Part shown: piece by piece, positions 8,127 through 15,919 of the stretch
Numbering within the stretch: the stretch's first letter is position 1
Layout of the letters: every line of letters starts with the position of its first letter
Assembly (NCBI RefSeq): GCF_019977355.1
Contig: NZ_AP024655.1
Location: 2,790,001 to 2,854,000 of the forward strand
DNA from: Arthrobacter sp. NicSoilB8
GTDB taxonomy: Bacteria; Actinomycetota; Actinomycetes; Actinomycetales; Micrococcaceae
Direction of reading: 5' to 3'
DNA: 64,000 nt
Made by a program: the position numbers and the translations under genes
Notes under the pieces: generated by a model
The model's database searches: none
What the model was told of the DNA's origin: nothing
Seen by the model: the letters and a program-made list of their open reading frames with translations, nothing else

Positions 8127-9477
8127 GTTGACTCATGGAAAAGGTCCGTGGAGCCGGGTACGTTGCCTCATCTGAAAAGGTCCGGGAACGACGGGGCCGT
8201 GGACATCCTTGAGGGATGGGACTGACGATGAGCCAGCGGAAGGCTGTCACGGTGATCAAGGCCAGGGCGTATGCCCGGGCCGGCCGGCCGGAGAAGGTCC
8301 GGATCCTCGATGAGCTGGTGGAGCTCACGGGCTGGAACCGGGACTATGCGCGCCGGGCCCTGCGGCAGGCGCTTCAGCTGCGGCCGGTGCGGGCCCGGGA
8401 GCCGAGGCCGCCGGTGTATGGTCCGCGGGTCGTCGAGGCTCTGGTGGTGTGCTGGGCGGTGCTGCGCGCTCCGGCCGGCAAACGTCTGGCCCCGATGCTG
8501 CCGGTGCTGGTGCCGTTGCTGCGCCGGGACGGGGAACTGATGCTCTCGGATGAGGAGGCGGAGCTGCTGATGCGGATGAGCGCGGCAACGATTGACCGCC
8601 GACTGGCCCCGGAACGGAAGAAGCTGGTGCTGCGGGGCCGTTCCCACACCAAGCCCGGATCGCTGCTGAAGTCCCAGATCCCGGTCCGGACCTGGGCGGA
8701 CTGGGACGATGCGGTGCCCGGGTTCGTGGAGATCGACCTGGTGGGGCACGAGGGCGGGGTGGCCTCCGGGCAGTTCTGCTTCACGCTGACGGTCACGGAT
8801 ATCGCCACGGGATGGACCGTGAACCGGTCCGTGCCGAACAAGGCGCAGAAATGGGTGTTCGCGGCCCTGAAGTACGCGCTGGCACGGTTCCCGTTCCCGA
8901 TCGTGGGGATCGACTCGGACAACGGCACCGAATTCATCAACGACTACCTCTTCGCCTACTGCCAGGAGCACCGGATCACCTTTACCCGGTCCCGTCCGGG
9001 GAACAAGAACGATGGCGCCCACGTGGAACAAAAGAACTGGGCCAGGGTCCGGGAGCTGGTCGGCTACTACCGCTATGACACCGCCGCGGAACTGGAGAAG
9101 CTCAACGAGATCTGGGAGCTTGACGGGCTGTTCACGAACTATCTGCTCCCGCAGCAGAAGCTGGTGTCCAAGGAACGCCACGGCGCGAAAGTCATCAAGA
9201 AACATGATGCCGCGCTCACCCCGCACCAGCGCGCCGCCCGCCACCCGGACACCCGCAAACGCCCCGTCATCACCATGAACGCCCAGTTCAAACGCCTAAA
9301 ACCCGCGGTGTTGTCCCGGCAGATCCTGGGACTGACAGGTGAACTCGAAACCCTCGCCCAAGCCAAAGCCGCACCCCGCAACTACAAAGTCAACACCTCG
9401 TTCAACCCGCCCCTGAACCGGACCTTTTCACGTGAGGCAACGAATCAACCCTCCCGGACCTATTGACGTGAGGCAAC
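8127..9477. mobile_element. Insertion sequence with doubled end repeats and an integrase-core transposase
   Basis: The element is about 1.35 kb. Each end carries two copies of a 21-22 bp motif close to GTTGCCTCAcgTGAAAAGGTCC: 8127-8147 and 8162-8183 at the left, and in reverse orientation 9420-9441 and 9456-9477 at the right. The outer copies define the terminal inverted repeats. A short sequence GGTGCC is found near both edges (8119-8124 and 9481-9486) and could be a target duplication if the real ends lie two to three bases further out, but this is uncertain. It separates two GAF-ANTAR genes. The family was not assigned with confidence. Confidence 0.85.
8216..9466 (+). CDS. Integrase-core (DDE) transposase
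   Basis: A 416-residue transposase with an N-terminal helix-turn-helix region (about residues 1-110) and an rve-type catalytic core. The acidic triad is visible as VEID in GFVEIDLVGH, D in GIDSDNGTEF and E in NDGAHVEQKN. ATG codons at 8216 and 8228 are both possible; the second has a GGGA tract closer to it. The reading frame is intact and its C-terminus runs into the right-end repeats, so the element could still be active. Similar proteins are annotated simply as integrase catalytic domain transposases. Confidence 0.9.
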   Translation: MGLTMSQRKAVTVIKARAYARAGRPEKVRILDELVELTGWNRDYARRALRQALQLRPVRAREPRPPVYGPRVVEALVVCWAVLRAPAGKRLAPMLPVLVPLLRRDGELMLSDEEAELLMRMSAATIDRRLAPERKKLVLRGRSHTKPGSLLKSQIPVRTWADWDDAVPGFVEIDLVGHEGGVASGQFCFTLTVTDIATGWTVNRSVPNKAQKWVFAALKYALARFPFPIVGIDSDNGTEFINDYLFAYCQEHRITFTRSRPGNKNDGAHVEQKNWARVRELVGYYRYDTAAELEKLNEIWELDGLFTNYLLPQQKLVSKERHGAKVIKKHDAALTPHQRAARHPDTRKRPVITMNAQFKRLKPAVLSRQILGLTGELETLAQAKAAPRNYKVNTSFNPPLNRTFSREATNQPSRTY

Positions 9478-9566
9478 AGGGGTGCCCGGCGGCCCGCGGC
9501 CAGTTATGCTTGAATACGCAGCCGGAGCGCCCCGCCACGGCACAGTGAAACCTGTCGAGGTGGAAC

Positions 9567-10289
9567 ATGACTACCGATCTGCCTTTGGCGGAGGAGCTTA
9601 CCGCGGTCTTCGCCCGTGCGTCGCGAATGCTGCTTACCGAGGAGACCGTTGCGCACGCCCTGCACCTGATCACGGACGCCGCCGTCGCGGCGATTCCGGG
9701 TGCGATGGGAGCCGGTGTCAGCCTGATGAAGCCCTCGGGACAGCGGCTCACGGCTGCTGCATCGGGCACGATCGTCTCACAGGCGGACTCAGCGCAGTTT
9801 GAGCTGGGCGAAGGTCCGTGCCTCGCGGCGTGGGCTTCCGGTCAGCCCGTCCTCGTCAGCGATGTTGCCAGCGATCAGCGCTGGCCCGCCTGGAGTGCCG
9901 CGGTAGCGTCCCTGGGTTTCGGGTCCGTGGCCAGCAGCCCTCTTTTGACCGGTACCACGGCGGTCGGGGCCGTCAAGGTCTACGCCCGCGATCTTGACCA
10001 TTTCGCGGACCACGCCGTCCGGCTGCTGGCCTTGTTTGCGGAACAAGCATCGCTGTTCGTCCTGCATGCCCAGGCCCGTGAAGCCGCCGCAGCCCTGAGC
10101 GATCAGCTCCAAGACGCCCTGTTTCAGCGCGACACGATCAGCGTGGCCAAGGGCCTGCTGATGGCACGGGATAACACCGGGGAGGACGACGCCTTCCGAA
10201 CCCTCATTGCCATGTCACGCCGGTCGGGGGAAACTTTGCATGAGACCGCAGCGGCGTTGATCCGTTTCTCTGCGTCGTCCGGCACGTAA
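9567..10289 (+). CDS. GAF-ANTAR domain RNA-binding regulator 3
   Basis: A 240-residue protein with a GAF domain (about residues 25-165, FELGEGPCLAAWASGQPVLV and RWPAWSAAVASLGFGSVASSPL are hallmarks) joined by a short helix to an ANTAR domain (about 178-232, LFQRDTISVAKGLLMARDNTGEDDAF). Unlike the two upstream copies it is on the plus strand. The ATG at 9567 follows GAGGTGG at a good distance. The downstream small gene starts 15 bp after its stop, so the two are probably co-transcribed. It should act by binding nascent mRNA; targets are unknown. Confidence 0.87.
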   Translation: MTTDLPLAEELTAVFARASRMLLTEETVAHALHLITDAAVAAIPGAMGAGVSLMKPSGQRLTAAASGTIVSQADSAQFELGEGPCLAAWASGQPVLVSDVASDQRWPAWSAAVASLGFGSVASSPLLTGTTAVGAVKVYARDLDHFADHAVRLLALFAEQASLFVLHAQAREAAAALSDQLQDALFQRDTISVAKGLLMARDNTGEDDAFRTLIAMSRRSGETLHETAAALIRFSASSGT

Positions 10290-10304
10290 TCACAAGGCGG
10301 ATCC

Positions 10305-10607
10305 ATGGCCTTGAGCAATGAAGAAAGCGAGCAACGTCGCGGAATTGCTGCTTCACTGCCTTACACCGGACTCAGCCTCGATGAACTGTGGCTGAAGTAC
10401 TTCACCTTGGGTGGGCAGGCCGGCGAATTCGAGGTGGAGGCTTATTTGCACGGCGCGATGTCACTGCCGGACCTCCAACGGGACATCCTCGCCCACGCCG
10501 TCAACGAACGGCTGGACGCTCTGGACTCCCCCGCGCCCCGGGCTCCTTACAGCACCCCGGATTCGGGTCCAGTAGACGAGGGCACCGAACCGGATCAGGC
10601 GCCGTGA
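10305..10607 (+). CDS. Small acidic protein of unknown function, linked to GAF-ANTAR gene
   Basis: A 100-residue acidic protein with no recognised catalytic motif. The middle is predicted helical (SLDELWLKYFTLGGQAGEFEVE, then LPDLQRDILAHAVNERLDAL, cited as two adjacent parts), followed by a Pro-rich tail. AAGGCGG precedes the ATG at a proper distance and the gene begins 15 bp after the GAF-ANTAR stop. The helical layout and tight linkage are consistent with an adaptor or anti-regulator for the GAF-ANTAR partner, but that is inference only. A strong hairpin follows. Confidence 0.65.
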   Translation: MALSNEESEQRRGIAASLPYTGLSLDELWLKYFTLGGQAGEFEVEAYLHGAMSLPDLQRDILAHAVNERLDALDSPAPRAPYSTPDSGPVDEGTEPDQAP

Positions 10608-10683
10608 AATGATCGGTTCGCGGGCGGCACCTCACGTCGCAGGCACGAACATGCTTTACACGGTAGCGCCCACGGTTAATGCG

Positions 10684-10739
10684 AGCGCGGATGCGGCCCA
10701 CCCCCGACTCGTGATGTTTCACAGGGTCGCATCCGCGCT
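10684..10739 (+). terminator. Long-stem hairpin after the GAF-ANTAR/small-protein pair
   Basis: A perfect 12-bp inverted repeat (agcgcggatgcg / cgcatccgcgct), extended to about 16 bp by further pairs with one G-U, encloses a loop of about 24 bases. It lies about 75 bp after the small gene's stop. It could terminate transcription or, because ANTAR proteins bind RNA hairpins, be a regulatory RNA target. Confidence 0.55.
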
Positions 10740-11360
10740 GGTCTAAGGGACCCCGGAATCAGGCTGCTGGTCGCAGTGTCCGGGCAGTGGGCCGGAGCGA
10801 GGGCGTGGGTGCGGATGCAGGCGGAGTGTGGGAGGGTTTGCTGCGGTCCGTGTCTGGCAGCGGCCGACGGCGGCGGAGCAACCGGGTATGACCTCTGAGC
10901 TACTACTGCGCTGCAGCGGAATCGGGGCGCCCGCAGTGGGCGCCGCCAGGGATCCGAACGGCCTCGCGTCGGTCGTCAACGAGACGGTCGTCAACGAGTC
11001 GGCCGTCAAAGAGTCGGCGGCACTGACGGTGACATCGGATCCGGTAGTCATGAGGCAGAATCTCCCCGCAATGGAGTGGAGGGCCCCTTCCTGACCAATT
11101 TCAGACTATCAATCCCCGGCCCCTCACGATAGGCGCTGCGCACCGGAAGATAGTCCGGTCCCGGGCTTGGAAGACTGTTACCCGGAGCCACTAGGGCTGG
11201 GTGACTATTAGGTCTAGCGTGAGAAGTAGAGATCCTGTGCACATGAATGCACGCCGGAAGGGGGACCGGACAGTGATCCGGGTTCTTTCACATCCGTGAG
11301 GCCGGCGCCGGGGACCCACTAACAGCGCCTTCCAGTCAAAGGCCAAGGAACGGACCTCCA
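10740..11360. other. Gene-free region upstream of the DosR-like regulator
   Basis: About 620 bp with no convincing gene. Open frames exist on both strands but have no recognisable domains or good start contexts. The clearest structure is three copies of a 15-bp unit (gtcggtcgtcaacga and variants) at 10968-11012. A short dyad accgga/tccggt lies at about 11144-11161. The last 100 bp presumably hold the promoter of the regulator gene; no -35/-10 pair could be assigned with confidence. Confidence 0.5.
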
Positions 11361-12248
11361 ATGATGGCTGACCCGAGAATTTACCCAAGCGCAACTCTTG
11401 CCGGCCGGGGGGTGTATCTGCTGGACGACCACGAAGTCGTGAGGCGAGGCCTGCGCCAACTGTTGGAGTCCGATGGTCTCAGCATTGCCGGAGAGTCAGG
11501 ATCCGCGGGCGAAGCGGTCCGGCGGATTCCTGCCCTTCGCCCGGAACTGGTCATTATTGGTGATGATTTTCCGGGCGTGTCCGGTGCCGACGTGTGCCGC
11601 GCCATTGCCGCGGCGGCCCCGGGCATCCGGTGCGTGTTGATGACCGGGGACGGCGACGAAGCCGTGCTGATCGACTCCATTCTGGCCGGTGCGTGGGGGT
11701 GCCTGTCCAAAGAGGATGACAGCGGCGAACAGCTCAGGCTCATCCGACGGGCCTTGGCCGGGCACACCGCGCACAGCGGCCGCTTCCATCCCGCGCTCGT
11801 TGCCCCGCCCTTGCGGCCCGGGCCCGCAGGCACGGATGAGAGACTCCGACGACTCTCAAGGCAGGAAATGAATGCCGCCATCGGCCTGGCGAAAGGGATG
11901 AGCAACCGCCAGATCAGCCAGGAGATGTTTCTGTCAGAAAAGACCGTGAAGAACATGGTGTCGACCATCCTGATGAAACTGGGCATGGCGCGCAGGACGC
12001 AGGCAGCCGTACTCATCACCAGGGCGCTGAATCACTCGCAAGACCCCGCCGATGGCGGCTACCGGTTCAGCCGGTTCCCGGCTCTGATCCTGGAGGTCAC
12101 CGCAGCCCTGCTGAACTGCACCAGTGAGGCCCGCACCGTGCCGCTCACAGACGAAGCGCGGGCCAGGGACGCCGTCCGGCTTGCCGACGCCCTTACCGCG
12201 ACGCGGACCGGACTGACGGTCAGCCACCCTCAACCAGGCAGCGCTTAG
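11361..12248 (+). CDS. LuxR/NarL-family regulator, DosR-like, with atypical receiver
   Basis: A 295-residue regulator. The receiver covers about residues 15-135 (YLLDDHEVVRRGLRQLLESD) and the DNA-binding LuxR helix-turn-helix about 163-225 (SNRQISQEMFLSEKTVKNMV, then KLGMARRTQAAV), which closely resembles DosR/DevR. The acidic pair D22/D23 and K117 are present. At the usual phospho-acceptor position, four residues before the conserved proline of beta-3, there is G67, with aspartates at 68 and 69 instead. Signalling by phosphorylation may therefore be lost or altered. The protein has a C-terminal extension of about 65 residues. AAGGAA precedes the ATG pair at 11361. No kinase gene is adjacent. 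Confidence 0.85.
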   Translation: MMADPRIYPSATLAGRGVYLLDDHEVVRRGLRQLLESDGLSIAGESGSAGEAVRRIPALRPELVIIGDDFPGVSGADVCRAIAAAAPGIRCVLMTGDGDEAVLIDSILAGAWGCLSKEDDSGEQLRLIRRALAGHTAHSGRFHPALVAPPLRPGPAGTDERLRRLSRQEMNAAIGLAKGMSNRQISQEMFLSEKTVKNMVSTILMKLGMARRTQAAVLITRALNHSQDPADGGYRFSRFPALILEVTAALLNCTSEARTVPLTDEARARDAVRLADALTATRTGLTVSHPQPGSA

Positions 12249-12402
12249 GGGCTGGGCGTGGCATCGTGATGGCGCCCATGGACACGCCGGGATTTCACAG
12301 CGCCGTGATCAGGGATCCCCAGGGCGCCACATCCCGATCGGCGCAACCGCCGCCTGACATTTCCATCGGCTGGTCGGGGGGCGGCGCTGGTAGGGTCTGC
12401 CC

Positions 12403-13878
12403 ATGGATGAATATTTGGGGAAGTTCATCGACAGTTTTGCGCGGCTGGTGGAGCTTGCACAGTCCGGACAACACCGGGTGAAGCGTGGAACCCAGCTGCT
12501 GACAACGCTTACCGACCATTTGGACGTCCAGGCGGAAGCTGTGTCCGTGGTGGTGGAGGAAATTCCGCCGCACCGGTTCGTGGATGCTGACATCCTCATA
12601 GCAGAGATTGCCGCCGGGGACCCCGGGTTCCGGCTCGTGGGCATTGGCGGCGGGGACCAGCGCCACCATCAGTCGCTGAGCGATATGTTGCAGCAATCGC
12701 AGTCGTTTCCCCAATACCCCCTGTCCCAGCCGGACTATACCAACCTCGCGGTCGGCCCGGACGAACAACGGCAGGCCGTGGCACTGGGGCTGTGGCTCTT
12801 CAGCCACGACGGCAGTCCAATCGCCGTGCTGCAGCGGGACGCCAACCCCAGGTATGGCCGGCAGTCAGCTTCCCTTGAAGTTTTGGCCGGCACTACAGAC
12901 AACGCCGCACGCTTCCTCTCGGGGTTCCGCCGCCAGATGCAGCACCGCAGCGTGCTCAAGGGGCAGGTTATTTCCCTGACGATGGGCGAGTACGGACCTA
13001 GCGCGACCGGTGTGACGTTTCACGCCCGGCCGGCCCTTGCCGCATCTGATGTCATCCTGCCGCCTGGGCTGCTGGCGAAAGTTTCGGACCACGCCATAGG
13101 CATCGCCGAGCACCGGGACTCCCTCAACAAGCACGGACAGCACCTCAAACGGGGGATCCTGCTCCATGGCAAGCCGGGGACCGGCAAGACCCACACGGTG
13201 CGCTATTTGCTGGGCCGGAGCGACGGTGTGACGGCAATCCTCCTGTCGGGAGGATCGCTCGCCAGGATCTCGGAGGCCGCCACCATGGCCAGGGCCCTCC
13301 AGCCCTCCATCGTCGTTCTTGAGGACTGCGATCTCATCGCCGAGGACCGGAGCTTCGGTCACGGACCCCAGCCGCTGCTGTTCGAGGTGCTCGACGCCAT
13401 GGACGGCATGGCCAGCGACGCCGATGTGGCGTTCGTCCTCACCACCAACCGGGTGGACATGCTCGAACGTGCCCTTGCCCAGCGTCCCGGACGGGTGGAT
13501 CTGGCCGTGGAAATACCCCTCCCGGCCCAGCCGGAGCGTGTCTCGCTGATCAGACTCTATGCCCGCGGTATCCCCTTCAGCGCGAACGCGATTGCCGACG
13601 CTGCGGCCCGCACCGAAGGCACCACTGCCTCGTTTGCGCGCGAGCTCGTCCGCCGGGCCGTCGTGGCTGCGGCATTGGAAGACGTGCCCGTTGCCGACAA
13701 TCATTTGGCGAAGGCTGTGGATGACCTGATGGCCGACGGCGCTGCCCTCACCCGAAGCTTCCTCGGCAGCGGCACCGGCGGCGACCGCGCCGGCGGTGGT
13801 GCACCGTTCCCCGGGCCGCCGGCCAACCCCACGAGTCAACGCCGGAGATGGATCGTCATGCCTGGCGCGGGGGGCTGA
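12403..13878 (+). CDS. Orphan AAA-family ATPase
   Basis: A 491-residue protein with one classical AAA module: Walker A G256KPGTGKT263, Walker B VVLEDCD (304-310), sensor-1 TTNR (N349) and the arginine-finger region ALAQRPGRVD. The first 215 residues match no domain I recognise and probably select the substrate or partner. The C-terminus is Gly/Pro/Arg-rich and likely disordered. Such ATPases remodel or unfold proteins in ring assemblies. There is no operon partner: the regulator upstream ends 155 bp earlier and only gene relics lie downstream. The ATG at 12403 has a weak ribosome binding site. Confidence 0.82.
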   Translation: MDEYLGKFIDSFARLVELAQSGQHRVKRGTQLLTTLTDHLDVQAEAVSVVVEEIPPHRFVDADILIAEIAAGDPGFRLVGIGGGDQRHHQSLSDMLQQSQSFPQYPLSQPDYTNLAVGPDEQRQAVALGLWLFSHDGSPIAVLQRDANPRYGRQSASLEVLAGTTDNAARFLSGFRRQMQHRSVLKGQVISLTMGEYGPSATGVTFHARPALAASDVILPPGLLAKVSDHAIGIAEHRDSLNKHGQHLKRGILLHGKPGTGKTHTVRYLLGRSDGVTAILLSGGSLARISEAATMARALQPSIVVLEDCDLIAEDRSFGHGPQPLLFEVLDAMDGMASDADVAFVLTTNRVDMLERALAQRPGRVDLAVEIPLPAQPERVSLIRLYARGIPFSANAIADAAARTEGTTASFARELVRRAVVAAALEDVPVADNHLAKAVDDLMADGAALTRSFLGSGTGGDRAGGGAPFPGPPANPTSQRRRWIVMPGAGG

Positions 13879-14043
13879 AAGCGCTCCCAGGCTGACTGCC
13901 TGGTCATGCCAAGAACCTCGCCAATGCGCGACCAACTGATGAGTCTTTGACGCGGGGCCCCACCCAGGCCTTCAGCCGCTCGTGACCTAGGAGGCGACGG
14001 CGGCGATTTCCGGCAAGTGCGCCAGCAGGGCAGCATCAGTCAT
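13836..14043 (-). pseudogene. Small helix-turn-helix protein, decayed
   Basis: Three frames contain pieces of one small protein. MTDAALLAHLPEIAAVAS begins at ATG 14043 and hits a stop at 13987; ERLKAWV follows in a second frame; SWSRIGEVLGMTRQSAWERF continues in a third frame and ends at 13836. The last piece is a typical helix-turn-helix found in small Arthrobacter proteins. At least two frame changes separate the parts, so the gene is non-functional. Its end overlaps the 3' end of the AAA ATPase gene on the opposite strand. Confidence 0.6.
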
Positions 14044-14119
14044 CTGCACCCACGGTGCCTCGGCCGGCGGGACACCCTTGCCGCTGAGCAGCTTCACGGA
14101 TGTCTCGGCATGGTCCGGG

Positions 14120-14293
14120 CAGATGGCGACCCCCGCCAAGCTCCGGCTTGCTCTGGCTTCGATGAGAAAGCATGGAACCAAAGTCAGCGAACTCTGCACC
14201 GAACTCGGCGTAACGCGCCAGACCCTCTACCGGCACGTTTCGCCCACGGAGGAGCGACCGGACGGCGAAAAACTCATGTTCCGGTTGGGATAA
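14120..14293 (+). pseudogene. C-terminal fragment of a serine resolvase/invertase
   Basis: About 56 codons ending at 14293 encode ATPAKLRLALASMRKHG and then KVSELCTELGVTRQTLYRHV, the DNA-binding tail of Tn3-type resolvases. The catalytic N-terminal domain is missing from the upstream sequence in all frames, so only a remnant of a recombinase or transposon remains. It overlaps the upstream flank of the small helix-turn-helix relic. Confidence 0.65.
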
Positions 14294-14471
14294 GTCATGG
14301 AGAACTTGCGGCAGTACCGGCAACATCCGGGGTCGGGGCCTCGGGACTGAATCGGGCATAGCCGCCTGCGGGCCGGGCTGGGGAAATTCTCCTTGGCCTG
14401 TATGTCTGACCGCGAGAGGGCCCTGTCTGAACCTGATCATCAAGCCGCGTTGCCCACGGGCTTGCTTGGGT

Positions 14472-15749
14472 CTAGTGGAGCTGATCGGGCGCTGTGGCAT
14501 CACCGCGTTGGCGGGGCAGTCCTCGAAGCGCTATTCCAGGGTGCGGGGCCGCATCACGGTGTTTTTGCGGGGCGGTGGACCGGCCGTATTTGCTTGCCAG
14601 GGGTGTTGCGCTGAGGCCATGGGCGATAACGCTGAGGAGCACGGTGACGGCGACCACGGCGACGGCCTCGTCTGCTGCGCTGCCGAGTTCTTCGAGAGCC
14701 AGCAGGGCGAAGACCAGGGAGGCCAGCCCGCGGGGGCCGAACCAGCCGACGAAAAGGATGGTGTTCCGGTCGAGGCCTGCGCCGATGAGGGCCAGGGCCA
14801 CGGGGACCATCCGGATGATGGTGAGGCTGAGGACCGCGTAGAGGATCATGGCGGGGTTGATGCGCTCGACCATGATGGGCACGGCGATAACGCCGAAGGC
14901 GAGCCACACCAGCAGGGACATCAAACCGCTGGCCTGCTCCAGGAACTGGACTTCCGCCGGCCCGCGCGGGCCGGCCGCGGCGCCGAAGGCCAGGCCTCCG
15001 CAGAATGCTGCGACGAAGCCGTTCCCGTGGGCCACTATGGAGGCGCCGTACGCGAGGACGGCCAGGGCCAGCACCGCGATGCCCGTGAAGTCCTCGGCGG
15101 CCCACTTGTCCCGCCGGGCGATGCGCAGCAGGGCGCCACCGGATGCCCCTATGCCTGCCCCGACTGCCACGCCCACGGCGAGCTCGAGCAGGGCTCCTCC
15201 GGCGCCGGTGGCGCCTTCATGACCGGCGGCGGCCGCGGCGCCGGCGATGGCGAGCATGACCACCGGTGTGGAGATGCCGTCGTTGAGTCCGCTCTCTACC
15301 GTGATGAGACGCCGGATGCGCGCCGGTACTACCGGGTTCGTCACGACCGGGATGCCGAGCGCGGCGTCCGTGGGCGCCAGCGCGGCGCCCACCAGAAGGG
15401 CGAGCCACACCCCGAGGCCCGGGTAGAACCATGCGGCCAGGCCCCACCCGGCGACTATTGTGAGCGGAAGTCCGACGGCGAGCAGCCGCACATACAGGCC
15501 CAGGCCCCTGCGGAGGTCCTGGACCCGGATGCGGGCGGCATCGGCGAACAGTACCCACACCAGCGTGATCTCGACCACGGGTTTCAGCCGCTCGGAGGCC
15601 GATGGGCCGGCTATGCCGGTCAGGGCCACGACTGCGCCGATGAGGGTGAAGACGATCGGAGCGGTGAGGTCAGCCCTCTGAAGCCTCGCGGAAACCAGCC
15701 CCCAAAGGAAGATGCTGGCGGCGACCACGACGACTACTGTCAGCTCCAT
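14472..15749 (-). CDS. Cation:proton antiporter (CPA1-type)
   Basis: A 425-residue integral membrane protein with about 12 hydrophobic segments. The CPA1 hallmarks are APTDAALGIPVV and the following ESGLNDGIS, whose Asn-Asp pair is the ion-binding ND motif. The family exchanges sodium or potassium for protons. The final 40 residues are hydrophilic and rich in Arg, Pro and His. The ATG at 15749 is the only start that preserves the first membrane helix; its ribosome binding site is weak. It lies on the same strand as the DUF1254 gene 170 bp upstream, but joint transcription is not certain. The transported cation cannot be told from sequence. Confidence 0.87.
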   Translation of the reverse strand: MELTVVVVVAASIFLWGLVSARLQRADLTAPIVFTLIGAVVALTGIAGPSASERLKPVVEITLVWVLFADAARIRVQDLRRGLGLYVRLLAVGLPLTIVAGWGLAAWFYPGLGVWLALLVGAALAPTDAALGIPVVTNPVVPARIRRLITVESGLNDGISTPVVMLAIAGAAAAAGHEGATGAGGALLELAVGVAVGAGIGASGGALLRIARRDKWAAEDFTGIAVLALAVLAYGASIVAHGNGFVAAFCGGLAFGAAAGPRGPAEVQFLEQASGLMSLLVWLAFGVIAVPIMVERINPAMILYAVLSLTIIRMVPVALALIGAGLDRNTILFVGWFGPRGLASLVFALLALEELGSAADEAVAVVAVTVLLSVIAHGLSATPLASKYGRSTAPQKHRDAAPHPGIALRGLPRQRGDATAPDQLH

Positions 15750-15919
15750 GTCAGGCCCCGTTTCTCGTAGTTTTCCCGGTCAGAGGTCCGGCGGTTCCGG
15801 TCAGGAATTGAAGGGGACGCTCCGAGGTCGGCGGCGCGGTCACGGCCGGCAGCGCCAACCTCCACGAACACTCGAAAAATCCGGACCATCTCGTTACCTC
15901 CACCATCGCGTGCGGCGCT

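Noticed and set aside
8119..9486. GGTGCC target duplication around the first insertion sequence
   Set aside because: The copies are not directly adjacent to symmetrical ends, so the duplication may be chance.
10743..11094. Two overlapping frames of about 90-100 codons on opposite strands
   Set aside because: Neither has a convincing RBS or homology; the Leu/Thr/Ser repeats come from a 15-bp DNA repeat.
14466..15770. Long plus-strand open frame opposite the antiporter gene
   Set aside because: It is a GC-rich shadow of the antiporter, has a Gly/Glu/Asp/His-biased composition and no recognisable domain.
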